NCBI RefSeq assembly: GCF_014203735.1
Contig: NZ_JACHJQ010000013.1
Location: 62,001-126,000 of the forward strand
Reading direction: 5' to 3'
Length of the DNA stretch: 64,000 bases
Source: Actinophytocola algeriensis
GTDB taxonomy: Bacteria; Actinomycetota; Actinomycetes; Mycobacteriales; Pseudonocardiaceae
Shown here: positions 6,675 to 15,191 of the stretch, piece after piece
How positions within the stretch are numbered: position 1 is the first letter of the stretch
How the letters are laid out: each line of letters opens with the position of its first letter
Notes under the pieces: model-generated
What the model was told of the DNA's origin: nothing
The model's input: the letters and a program-made list of their open reading frames with translations, nothing else
Database searches by the model: none
Translations under genes and position numbers: made by a program

Positions 6675-9600
6675 GTGCCCCGTATCCCACGTCTTCAACC
6701 ACGCTGGCTCGCCGCCGGGCTGGTCGCCGTCCTCGCCGCCGCCGGTGGCCTGGTCTGGCTGAACAGCGGCGACGACCCGGCCGAGGTCAAGACCCGTGAG
6801 CTGACGCTCGCCGGCGCCCAGGGGCCCGGCGACGCGGCCCCGGTGCGCCTCGACGCCACCCTGTACCTGCCCGAGGTGACCCCGGCGCCCGCGGTCATCG
6901 TGGCGCACGGGTTCGGCGGCTCGAAGCAGAGCGTGGACGGCGACGCCCGTGAGCTGGCGCAACGCGGGTTCGTCGCGCTGGCCTACTCGGCCCGTGGCTT
7001 CGGGCGCAGCGAGGGGCAGATCTCGCTGAACTCGCGGCAGCACGAGGTCGCGGACGCGTCGAAGCTCGTCGACTGGCTCGGCGAGCAGGCCGAGGTCACC
7101 CAGGACGGTGACGACGACCCGAAGGTGGGCGTGACCGGCGGCTCGTACGGCGGTTCGCTGTCGCTGCTGCTCGCGGGCACCGACAAGCGGGTCGACGCGC
7201 TCGCGCCGTCGATCACCTACAACGACCTGAGCCAGGCGCTGCTGCCCAACTCGGCCACGACCGACGACACGGTCCCCGGCACGCCTGCGGCCAACGCGTA
7301 CGCGGCGGACGGTGTGTTCAAGCGCTCCTGGGCCGGCATCTTCTTCGCCTCCGGTGCGGGCGGCGGCGGGCTCGCCGACCCGACCGTGGACGCGGTGGAG
7401 GAAGGCGACGAGGACGACGACATCGACGTGCCGGCAGGCAACACGGGCACCGGCGGCACGGATTCGGGCGGCGAATCCGGCGGCACCGACAGTGGTACCG
7501 ACAACGGCGCGGGCAGTGACACGGGCAGTGGCACCGACAGCGACACGGGCGGCGACACGGGCAGTGACTCCGGCGCGGCGAACAGTGCCACGGCCGGTGC
7601 CGGCGCTGGTCAGCCGGGTGGCGGACCCAGCCAGCCCGGGCAGGAGGCCGGGAACCCGTGCGGGAAGTTCCGGCCCGAGTTCTGCGCGGCCTACGCCGAG
7701 GTGGCCACCACCGGCCGGGCCAGTCAGCAGACCGTCGACCTGCTGCAGTCCGTCTCCCCGATGCAGGTCACCAAGAACATCACGCAGCCGACGATGCTGG
7801 TGCAGGGCGAGCAGGACACCCTGTTCGGCCTCGACCAGGCCGACGCCAACGCCCGGCAGATCGCCGAGGCGGGCGGCAAGGTGAAGGTCGTCTGGTACAC
7901 CGGCGGGCACGACGGCGGACGGCCCGGTCCCGAGCTGCGCGGCCAGATCGCCGACTGGTTCGACTTCCACCTCCGCGGCCAGGGCAGCGACCCCGGCGAG
8001 GGCCTGTCGTACGCGGTGCAGGGCGCGCTGCGGGTGCAGGGCGCGCCGTCGGTGCGGACCGTCAGCACCGGCACCTACCCCGGCCTGAACGGCGCCGACG
8101 CCACCGAGCGCAGGAGCGTCCCGGTCTTCGGGCCGGAACAGACGATCGTCAACCCACCCGGCGGCAACCCGGCGTCGATCAGCAGCCTGCCCGGGCTCGG
8201 GTCGATCATCGGCAGCTCGTCGCGGCTGGTCGGCCGGGTGTCCATCGACCTGCCCGGGCAGGCAGCGCAGTTCCAGAGCCGCCCGCTGCAGTCGCAGCTG
8301 CTGATCGCGGGTGCGAGCACCGTCCGGCTGCGGGTCGCCGCGGTCCCGGGTGCCGCGCCGCCCGCGACCGAGGGCGCGGTGCTGTTCGCGAAGCTGTACG
8401 ACGTTAGCGCGGACGGCACCCGGATCCTGCCGGGCTCCGCGGTGTCGCCGTTCCGGATCCCGGCGCTGCCCGCGGACGGCTCGCCGGTCGAGGTGACCGT
8501 GACGCTGCCGGGCATCGTCCGGCCCATCGAGACCGACCGGAGCATCGCGCTGGTGGTCAGCACCACCGACCAGGCGTACGCCCCCGCCACGCAGGCGGCG
8601 GCGTACCGGGTCGCCGTCGCCGAGGGCGCGGCCGTCGAGGCGCCGGTCGTGTCCGGCACGCGCACCGGCAACGGGCTGCCCTCGGGGCCGCTGATCGGCA
8701 TCGCGATCGTGCTCGGGCTGGTCGTGCTCGCGGCGATCTGGGGTGCCTTCCGCAGGCGCCGGGCGACCGACCTGGATCCCGGACTCGTGGACGTGCCGCT
8801 GGTGATCGAGGGGCTGTCGAAGCGGTACCCGGGCGGCGTGACCGCGGTGGACGACCTGTCGTTCCGCGTCGAGGCCGGCCAGGTACTGGGGCTTCTCGGC
8901 CCGAACGGCGCAGGCAAGACGACGTCGCTGCGGATGCTGATGGGCCTGATCCAGCCCTCCGGCGGCACCATCCGCGTGTTCGGGCACAAGATCTACTCCG
9001 GTGCGCCGGTGCTGTCGCGGATCGGCTCGTTCGTCGAGGGCGCCGGGTTCCTGCCGCACCTGTCCGGGCAGGCGAACCTGGAGCTGTACTGGGCGGCCAC
9101 CGGCAGGCCGCCGGACAAGGCGCACGTCGAGGAGGCACTGGAGATCGCGGGTCTCGGCAAGGCGGTGCACCGGCGGGTGCGGACCTACAGCCAGGGCATG
9201 CGGCAACGGCTCGCGATCGCGCAGGCCATGCTCGGTCTCCCGGACCTGCTGGTGCTCGACGAGCCGACCAACGGGCTCGACCCGCCACAGATCCACCAGA
9301 TGCGCGCCGTGCTGCGCCGGTACGCCTCGACCGGGCGGACCGTCGTGGTCTCCTCGCACCTGTTGGCCGAGGTGGAGCAGACCTGCGACCACGTGGTGGT
9401 CATGCACCAGGGCAGGCTCGTCGCGTCGGGCAAGGTCGAGGAGATCGTCGGCGGCAGCGGTGAGGCGACCTTCCGGGTGGACCGCCCGGAGGACGCCGCC
9501 GAGGTGCTGCGCGCGGTGGACGGAGTGGAGGGCGTCGAGGTGGAGGGCAACCAGGTCCACGCGGACCTCGACGGCCTCCCCCGCGCCGAGGCGCTGGCCA

Positions 9601-9698
9601 AGCTGGTCGGCGCGGGTGTCGCGGTGGAACAGGCAGGACCGCGGCGCAGGCTCGAGGACGCGTTCCTGCAGCTGGTCGGAGAGGAGACGTCCCGGTGA
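6675..9698 (+). CDS. Membrane-anchored S15/CocE-type hydrolase fused to an ABC transporter ATPase
   Basis: 1007-aa two-function protein. Residues about 9-28 are a signal anchor. Residues about 55-640 form an X-Pro-peptidase/CocE-like alpha/beta hydrolase: VAHGFGG oxyanion region (76-82), nucleophile motif TGGSYGG with Ser157, Asp in GEQDTLFG (about 381), His in GGHDGG (about 412), then a jelly-roll part. A Gly/Ser/Thr/Asp-rich low-complexity insert interrupts it (about 244-322). A transmembrane helix (about 672-692) leads to a full ABC ATPase: GPNGAGKT (about 742-749), YSQGMRQ, LLVLDEPTNGLD. The hydrolase thus lies outside and the ATPase inside. GTG 6675 is chosen because TACGTT (6663-6668) sits 6 nt before it (leaderless). 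The permease follows with a 4-nt overlap. Substrate unknown. Confidence 0.9.
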   Translation: MPRIPRLQPRWLAAGLVAVLAAAGGLVWLNSGDDPAEVKTRELTLAGAQGPGDAAPVRLDATLYLPEVTPAPAVIVAHGFGGSKQSVDGDARELAQRGFVALAYSARGFGRSEGQISLNSRQHEVADASKLVDWLGEQAEVTQDGDDDPKVGVTGGSYGGSLSLLLAGTDKRVDALAPSITYNDLSQALLPNSATTDDTVPGTPAANAYAADGVFKRSWAGIFFASGAGGGGLADPTVDAVEEGDEDDDIDVPAGNTGTGGTDSGGESGGTDSGTDNGAGSDTGSGTDSDTGGDTGSDSGAANSATAGAGAGQPGGGPSQPGQEAGNPCGKFRPEFCAAYAEVATTGRASQQTVDLLQSVSPMQVTKNITQPTMLVQGEQDTLFGLDQADANARQIAEAGGKVKVVWYTGGHDGGRPGPELRGQIADWFDFHLRGQGSDPGEGLSYAVQGALRVQGAPSVRTVSTGTYPGLNGADATERRSVPVFGPEQTIVNPPGGNPASISSLPGLGSIIGSSSRLVGRVSIDLPGQAAQFQSRPLQSQLLIAGASTVRLRVAAVPGAAPPATEGAVLFAKLYDVSADGTRILPGSAVSPFRIPALPADGSPVEVTVTLPGIVRPIETDRSIALVVSTTDQAYAPATQAAAYRVAVAEGAAVEAPVVSGTRTGNGLPSGPLIGIAIVLGLVVLAAIWGAFRRRRATDLDPGLVDVPLVIEGLSKRYPGGVTAVDDLSFRVEAGQVLGLLGPNGAGKTTSLRMLMGLIQPSGGTIRVFGHKIYSGAPVLSRIGSFVEGAGFLPHLSGQANLELYWAATGRPPDKAHVEEALEIAGLGKAVHRRVRTYSQGMRQRLAIAQAMLGLPDLLVLDEPTNGLDPPQIHQMRAVLRRYASTGRTVVVSSHLLAEVEQTCDHVVVMHQGRLVASGKVEEIVGGSGEATFRVDRPEDAAEVLRAVDGVEGVEVEGNQVHADLDGLPRAEALAKLVGAGVAVEQAGPRRRLEDAFLQLVGEETSR

Positions 9699-10624
9699 CC
9701 GGAACGAACGGGGTACACACCGACGAGGCGGCCATCGAGCAGCTGGCCGACGCGGCGGCGCAGGAAGATCAGGGCGTGCAGCCAGACGGCTCGGTCACGG
9801 GCTACCGCGCGGGCCGGACGCTGCGGCTGCGGGTCGAGCTGGTCCGCCAGCTGCGGCGCCGCCGCGTGCAGCTCATGCTCGGGTTCCTGGTGCTGCTGCC
9901 GTGGATCCTGTGGGCGGCGTTCGAGTTCGGCACGGACGCGCGGGACAACCGGTCCGGCGGGTTCGTCGACCTGGCGACCTCGTCGGCACCGAACTTCGTG
10001 GTGTTCGTGCTGTTCGCGGTGTCGAGCTTCCTGCTGCCGATGATCGTGGCGCTGTTCTTCGGCGACACGATCGCGTCCGAGGCGTCGTGGTCGAGCCTGA
10101 AGTACCTGCTGGCGATGCCGGTCCCCCGGCACCGGCTGATGCGGCAGAAGGCGATCGCGTCGGGGCTGTTGTCGTTCTTCGCGATCGCGCTGCTGCCCGC
10201 GGTGGCACTGCTCGTCGGCGTGATCTTCTACGGCGCGGGCGAGGCCGTCAGCCCCACCGGTGACGCGATCCCGTTCTCCGACTCGATGATGGCGCTGCTG
10301 TTCACGGTGCTGTACCTGGCGGTGCACCTGCTGTGGGTGGCCGGGCTGGCGCTGTTCCTGACGGTGTCGACGGACGCGCCGCTCGGCGCGGTCGGCGGCA
10401 CGGTGCTGGTGGCGATCCTGTCGTCGATCCTGGACCAGATCACGGCGCTCGAGGGGCTGCGGAACTACCTGCCGACGCACTACGCGTTCGCGTGGTCGGA
10501 CCTGATCTCGACGGACATCGACTGGTCGAACATGGCGGCGGGCGCGTTCTCCGCGGTGGCGTACGGCGCGTTCTTCGGCCTGCTCGCGGCTCGTCGTTTC
10601 CGCACGAAGGACATCACGTCGTGA
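9695..10624 (+). CDS. ABC-2-type permease partner of the hydrolase-ATPase fusion
   Basis: 309-aa membrane protein. Its GTG overlaps the fusion gene's stop (GTGA at 9695-9698), so the two are coupled and almost surely form one exporter. The first 50 residues are soluble and acidic/Gln-rich. Helices follow: MLGFLVLLPWILWAAFEFG, FVVFVLFAVSSFLLPMIVALFFG, LLSFFAIALLPAVALLVGVIFYG, a helix with LLFTVLYLAVHLLWVAGLALF, GAVGGTVLVAILSSIL and a last one before a basic RRFRTKD tail. About six spans match the ABC2 membrane family. The cargo is unknown. Confidence 0.88.
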   Translation: MTGTNGVHTDEAAIEQLADAAAQEDQGVQPDGSVTGYRAGRTLRLRVELVRQLRRRRVQLMLGFLVLLPWILWAAFEFGTDARDNRSGGFVDLATSSAPNFVVFVLFAVSSFLLPMIVALFFGDTIASEASWSSLKYLLAMPVPRHRLMRQKAIASGLLSFFAIALLPAVALLVGVIFYGAGEAVSPTGDAIPFSDSMMALLFTVLYLAVHLLWVAGLALFLTVSTDAPLGAVGGTVLVAILSSILDQITALEGLRNYLPTHYAFAWSDLISTDIDWSNMAAGAFSAVAYGAFFGLLAARRFRTKDITS

Positions 10625-10636
10625 CATGATCGCGGC

Positions 10637-11074
10637 ATGATCTCGCAGGCCTGCCTGCGCTGTGGGGAACGCCAGGAGCTGGTCGTGGATCTCGACCTGC
10701 GCGGCGTTCCCCACGGCTTCGCGGGGCACGACACCGTGTACGACTGGGACATCGTGCTGTCGTGCACCGGCTGCGAGTTCGGTGAGCTGCGCGTGTACTC
10801 CCACGACTGCTGGGCTCCTCGGTGGGACGAGGAGTGGGACATGGAGTGGTCGGGCCAGCTCGACGCGGCCACGCTCGACCTGCTCCGGCGGTCGCTTTCG
10901 GCGTGCCAGGACCGCTCGGACCCGAAGTGCGGGTGCGCGGCGCACGTGTCGTTGCGGAAGACCAGCGCCTACACGCACAAGCTGCGCATCGACCCCAACG
11001 TCACGCCAGAAGGGGAGCGCCCCTTCGCGAAGGTGACACTGAGCGACGACGGCCTGCCCACGTTCGCCTACTGA
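10637..11074 (+). CDS. Zinc-ribbon-like protein of unknown function
   Basis: 145-aa soluble protein, 12 bp behind the ABC permease and likely in its transcript. It starts ISQACLRCGERQELVVDLDLRGVPHGF and has a second pair in IVLSCTGCEFGELRVYSHDCW. The two CxxC pairs (about residues 6-9 and 43-46) are spaced as in a zinc ribbon. Later cysteines (CQDRSDPKCGCAAH) could add a second site. No clear Shine-Dalgarno precedes ATG 10637. I do not recognise a named family. Confidence 0.72.
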   Translation: MISQACLRCGERQELVVDLDLRGVPHGFAGHDTVYDWDIVLSCTGCEFGELRVYSHDCWAPRWDEEWDMEWSGQLDAATLDLLRRSLSACQDRSDPKCGCAAHVSLRKTSAYTHKLRIDPNVTPEGERPFAKVTLSDDGLPTFAY

Positions 11075-11135
11075 TTGCTTCGCCGGTCCGCCGGGTAGTT
11101 CACTGGCACGTCCGAGAAGCCGCAGGAGGCGCGCC

Positions 11136-11516
11136 ATGGCCCGACCCGTGCACTTCGAGATCCACGCGACCGACCCCGTACAGGCGAAGGTCTTCTACGA
11201 GACCGTGTTCGGCTGGCGCATCGAGCAGTGGGGCACGAACCCGTACTGGACGGTCAACACCGGCGAGGGCCCGGGCATCAACGGCGGGCTGCTGCCCCGC
11301 AAGGGCCCACGTCCCGCCGCCGACACCCCGGTCGGCGCCTTCGTGATCACGGTCGAGGTCACCGACCTGGCCGAGACCGTCGCCGCCGTCATCGCCGCGG
11401 GCGGCGCGATCGCCCTCGACAAGCAACCCGTACCGAACGTCGGCTGGCTCGCCTACGTCGCCGACATGGACGGCAACCTGTTCGGCATCCTGGAACCCGA
11501 CACGTCGGCGTCCTAG
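11136..11516 (+). CDS. VOC (glyoxalase/bleomycin-resistance fold) family protein
   Basis: 126-aa single-domain VOC protein. MARPVHFEIHATDPVQAKVFYETVFGWRIEQWG is the classic beta-alpha-beta start with a potential metal His near residue 6. The second half has FVITVEVTDLAETVAAVIAAGGAIALDKQPV and VAYVADMDGNLFGILEPD, where the final Glu is the usual metal ligand position. AGGAGG lies about 7 nt before ATG 11136. Members bind metals or small molecules, or are lyases/dioxygenases; the specific activity cannot be told from sequence. Confidence 0.9.
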   Translation: MARPVHFEIHATDPVQAKVFYETVFGWRIEQWGTNPYWTVNTGEGPGINGGLLPRKGPRPAADTPVGAFVITVEVTDLAETVAAVIAAGGAIALDKQPVPNVGWLAYVADMDGNLFGILEPDTSAS

Positions 11517-11601
11517 CGGTTCGCCCTGTTGAGCCCTGCTTTGTCGCTGCGGCGGCTTTCCCTGTCGAGAGTTGTGCTCCGACGAGGCGCACCCCCGAGC
11601 A

Positions 11602-13536
11602 TCAGCGCCCTCGGCGGCCGCGCAGGTAGTCGCCGACCACGGCGGCACCAAGGCCGTCCAGATCGGGGGCCACGACTCGCCCGCCGCTGCGGCGGGCGAT
11701 CAGGTCGACGAACTGTGCCAGCCGAGGGTCGTCGCCCAGCATGAAGACCGTCACCGACGCCCCGAGTTTGGCCAGCGCGTCGACCTCCGCGACCGTCTTG
11801 CGCAGAGTCCTCGGCTCCGGTGGGTAGGCGAACTCCGCCTCCCCGTCGGGTTCCAGGTGTGCGGTCGGCTCGCCGTCGGTCACCACCAGCACCACCGGCT
11901 GGGCGTCGGAGTGCTTGCGCAGGTGCTGCCCGGCCAGCAGCAGCGCGTGGTGCAGGTTGGTCCCCTGCTCCCACACCCCCTCCAGGCCGACCAGCTCCGG
12001 CAGCTCCACCGACCGCGCGTGCCGCCCGAACGTGATGAGCTGCAACGCGTCCGTGCGGAACCGCGTCGAGATCAGCTGGTGCAGCGCGAGCGCGGTGCGC
12101 TTCATCGGCACCCACCGCCCGTCCTGCACCATCGACCACGACGTGTCCACGCACAGGGCGACCGCCGCCCGGGTCCGCTGCTCGGTCTCGGTGACCTCCA
12201 CGTCGACGACGTCCAGCGACACCGGACCACCCGCCGAGCGCAGCACCGCGTTGCGCACCGTCCGCGACACGTCCCACGGTGCGGTGTCGCCGAACTCCCA
12301 CGGCCGGGTCGCGCCGGTCGGCTCACCGACCGCGCCGGACAACGCGGAGTCCCGCTCGCCGGTGCGCCGGGCCGTGGCCAGCACGTCCTTCAGCGCCGTC
12401 TGCCCGAGGCGCCGCAACGCCTTGGGAGACAGGCGAAGCGAGCCGTCCGGCGCGCGTTCCAGCAGGCCCTGGTCACGCAGCTGCTGCTCCAGCTCGGCGA
12501 GCCTGCGGGCGTCGACCCGGGCCTCGTCACCCAGCTGGCGCTCCAGCGCCTCCAGGTCGATGTCCTCCAGCCGCGCACCCGGGTACGACTGCGACAGCTG
12601 CTCCGCCAGCGCGTCCAGCTCGGCGAGGTCGGCCATCGCCTGCGCGCCCTCGCCCATGCCGAGCGGCTGGTTGCCGCGGAACCGTGCCGAACCGGTCCAG
12701 TCCTCACCGGGCCGCAGCGCACGCAGGTTGGCGTCGAGCGTCGACACCTGTTCGAGCAGTCGGGGATCGCCGAACGCCGAGGCCATCAGGTCCGACAGCT
12801 CGGCCCGCTGCTGGTCGGACATCGAGTTCATCATCCGCTGCGCGGCCGCGGCACGGGCCGCCAGCGCGTCGACCAGTTCCTCGGTGTTGCGCGGGTTCTC
12901 CGGGAAGAACTCGCCGTGCCGGCGCATGAACTCCTGGAACTGCGCCGTCGTGTCGTCGCCGCGCAGGTGTGCCAGCAGCAGGTCGTTCAGATCCGCCATC
13001 ATCGCGCGGATCCGCTCGGTGTCCTCCTGGCTCATGCCTTCCAGGGCCTGCTTCATGCCCTGGAACCGCGACTCCATCAGTTCCTGGCCGAGCAGGTTCC
13101 TGATCTGCTCGTACTTCTCGCGTGCCTCGTCGGACCGCCAGTCGTACTCGGACAGCTCCCGGATGGCCGCGGCCGTACCGGACGGCAACGCGTCGAGCTG
13201 CGCCTCCCGGAACCGGGCGTCGTCGTCCGGGTCGGGGAACAGCGCGGTCTTCTCCGCGCTCACCGCCTCGTCGAGCAGCTGCCGCACCTGCTGCAGCGTC
13301 CCGTCGAGGTTGTGGCGGCGCTGGATCTGCGACCGCTTCTCCCACAGCCGCCGCGTCAGCTCGTCCAGGCCCGCGTTCTGCCTGGTGCCGCGGCGGAGCA
13401 GCTCCTCGAGCGCGGACCGGGGCGACCGGCCGTCCATGACGTCCCGCCCGATCGCGTCGAGCGCGTCCCGCAGGTCGACCGGCGGCGCGAGCGGGTCGGG
13501 CCCGTCGTAGTACTGGCCGTAGGTGAAACGGGTCAC
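11602..13536 (-). CDS. VWA-domain protein paired with chelatase-like AAA+ ATPase
   Basis: 644-aa cytosolic protein. Residues about 1-420 are charged, helical and Gln/Glu/Arg-rich. The C-terminal von Willebrand A domain has the MIDAS motif DTSWS (in ALCVDTSWSMVQDGRW), a later TFG loop and VVLVVTDGEPTAHLE. This layout matches the VWA partner of Mg-chelatase-like ATPases (Rv0959-type in M. tuberculosis). GTG 13534-13536 is chosen because AGGGGG precedes it by about 5 nt. The gene is 22 bp downstream of the AAA+ gene, so one operon. The pair probably remodels a protein or metal-cofactor target; none is known. Confidence 0.88.
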   Translation of the reverse strand: MTRFTYGQYYDGPDPLAPPVDLRDALDAIGRDVMDGRSPRSALEELLRRGTRQNAGLDELTRRLWEKRSQIQRRHNLDGTLQQVRQLLDEAVSAEKTALFPDPDDDARFREAQLDALPSGTAAAIRELSEYDWRSDEAREKYEQIRNLLGQELMESRFQGMKQALEGMSQEDTERIRAMMADLNDLLLAHLRGDDTTAQFQEFMRRHGEFFPENPRNTEELVDALAARAAAAQRMMNSMSDQQRAELSDLMASAFGDPRLLEQVSTLDANLRALRPGEDWTGSARFRGNQPLGMGEGAQAMADLAELDALAEQLSQSYPGARLEDIDLEALERQLGDEARVDARRLAELEQQLRDQGLLERAPDGSLRLSPKALRRLGQTALKDVLATARRTGERDSALSGAVGEPTGATRPWEFGDTAPWDVSRTVRNAVLRSAGGPVSLDVVDVEVTETEQRTRAAVALCVDTSWSMVQDGRWVPMKRTALALHQLISTRFRTDALQLITFGRHARSVELPELVGLEGVWEQGTNLHHALLLAGQHLRKHSDAQPVVLVVTDGEPTAHLEPDGEAEFAYPPEPRTLRKTVAEVDALAKLGASVTVFMLGDDPRLAQFVDLIARRSGGRVVAPDLDGLGAAVVGDYLRGRRGR

Positions 13537-13558
13537 GCCGCCCCCTCGCAAGCTCCGC

Positions 13559-14974
13559 TCACGGCCCGTACACCGTGGTGCCGTCGTTGCTGTCGGAGTC
13601 CTTCGCGAGCTTGCGCCGCAGGTACAGCGACTCGAGCGCCAGCTCGATGGCCGCCGCGATCCGGCCCGGGTTGTCCTTGGGTGACACGTTCAGCCGGGAC
13701 GCGACCTCGTGCAGCACCGGCAGCTCGGGCAGCGCCGCGAGCACCTCGCCGCCCGGCACCCGCTCACCGGTGGCGACCAGGTGGCCGTCGACCACCGCGT
13801 CCACGAGCGGTCGCAGGTCCAGGCCGGCGAACCGGTCCTTGGCGGTCTCGGCGACCGCGCGGCGCAGCAGGTGCGTCAGGTGCTCGGTCTCGCGGCCCTC
13901 CTCACCGGACTCGAACTCGAGCTTGCCGCGCAGCACGGCGGGCACCGACTCGAGGTCGATCGGCCGCGCCACGGCCGGGTGCTCGTCGATCAGCGCGGAC
14001 CGGCGCAGCGCGGCGGCCGCGACGGTCTCGGCGGCCGCCACGGCGAACCGGGCGGACACGCCGGAGCGCTGGTCGATGGCGGTGGACTCGCGCAGGTTGC
14101 GCACGAACCGGGCCAGCACCTCGAGCAGCTCGTCGCCGACCTCGGCGACCAGGCTCGCCTCCTGCTTGATCACGTCCACCTCGGCGGCGACGGACAGCGG
14201 GTAGTGCGTGACCACCTCGGCACCGAAGCGGTCCTTCAACGGGGTGATGATCCGGCCGCGGTTGGTGTAGTCCTCGGGGTTGGAGGTGGCGACCAGCAGC
14301 ACGTCGAGCGGCAGCCGCAGCGTGTAGCCGCGGACCTGGATGTCCCGCTCCTCCATGACGTTCAGCAGCGCGACCTGGATCCGCTCTGCCAGGTCCGGCA
14401 GCTCGTTGATCGCCACGATGCCACGGTGCGCCCTCGGCACGAGTCCGAAGTGGATGGTCTCCGGGTCGCCGAGCGTGCGACCCTGCGCGACCTTCACCGG
14501 GTCGACGTCACCGATCAGGTCACCCACGGACGTGTCCGGGGTGGCGAGCTTCTCCGCGTACCGCTCGGAGCGGTGGCGCCAGCCGACGGGCAGGTCGTCG
14601 CCCAGCTCGGCGGCGCGGCGGCGGGACTCGGGGGTGATCGGGTCGAGCGGGTGCTCGCCGAGCTCGGCGCCCTCGATCACGGGCGTCCACTCGTCGAGCA
14701 GGCCGACCATGGTGCGCAGCAGCCGGGTCTTGCCCTGGCCGCGCTCACCGAGCAGCACGACGTCGTGGCCCGCGATGAGCGCGCGCTCCAGCTGCGGCAC
14801 GACGGTCTTGTCGAACCCGACGATGCCGGGCCACGGGTCGCGCCCCGCACGCAACGCGGCCAGCAGGTTGTCACGGATCTCGGTCTTCACACCGCGGGGC
14901 TCGTGCCCGGCGGCGCGCAGCTCTCCCGCGGTGCGGGGAAGGTTCTCGGGTGGGGTGGGAACGGCGCCTGTCAC
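13559..14974 (-). CDS. Mg-chelatase/MoxR-like AAA+ ATPase
   Basis: AAA+ ATPase of about 471 aa in the BchI/ChlI/MoxR superfamily (Rv0958-like). Walker A is GERGQGKTRLL; the Walker B/sensor region reads GIVAINELPDLAERIQVALLNVMEERDIQVRGY, followed by LLVATSNPEDYTNRGRI, the hallmark of this clade. The C-terminal part is a lid/helical bundle. GTG 14974 is preferred: a TAGCGT -10 box at 14987-14982 lies 7 nt before it, with TCGACT as -35 at 17 bp. Operon with the downstream VWA gene. Its terminal TGAGCGGAGCTTGCGAGG shares a core with the repeat family at 22301-22454. Confidence 0.9.
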   Translation of the reverse strand: MTGAVPTPPENLPRTAGELRAAGHEPRGVKTEIRDNLLAALRAGRDPWPGIVGFDKTVVPQLERALIAGHDVVLLGERGQGKTRLLRTMVGLLDEWTPVIEGAELGEHPLDPITPESRRRAAELGDDLPVGWRHRSERYAEKLATPDTSVGDLIGDVDPVKVAQGRTLGDPETIHFGLVPRAHRGIVAINELPDLAERIQVALLNVMEERDIQVRGYTLRLPLDVLLVATSNPEDYTNRGRIITPLKDRFGAEVVTHYPLSVAAEVDVIKQEASLVAEVGDELLEVLARFVRNLRESTAIDQRSGVSARFAVAAAETVAAAALRRSALIDEHPAVARPIDLESVPAVLRGKLEFESGEEGRETEHLTHLLRRAVAETAKDRFAGLDLRPLVDAVVDGHLVATGERVPGGEVLAALPELPVLHEVASRLNVSPKDNPGRIAAAIELALESLYLRRKLAKDSDSNDGTTVYGP

Positions 14975-15033
14975 CGTTACGACGCTACGCACGTTCGGCC
15001 GATCAGTCGACGTGGAGTGACTCCAGGAGACCC

Positions 15034-15191
15034 TTGACGGCCGGTCACCGGCGGTTAGGCTCGCTTCCGGAGCGCGTCAGGGGATCGCGCCGCGACTCGC
15101 CGGAAGGCTCGAAGCCACCCCTCGCAAGAACAACGGACACCGAGTTCCGGGTGGCCCGTGCGAGTCCGGGTCCAGAGCGAGGTGCTTTCCC
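15034..15191 (+). promoter_or_regulatory. Promoter and structured 5' leader of the kinase-like gene
   Basis: TTGACG (15034-15039), 16-bp spacer, TAGGCT (15056-15061) form a good promoter. The resulting leader is about 120 nt. Within it CCTCGC (near 15119) is complementary to GCGAGG (near 15178), the latter overlapping the GAGG that would serve as Shine-Dalgarno for GTG 15192. CCACCC/GGGTGG and GGAC/GTCC pairs lie between them. A translation-controlling fold is possible; no known riboswitch class is recognised. Confidence 0.45.
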
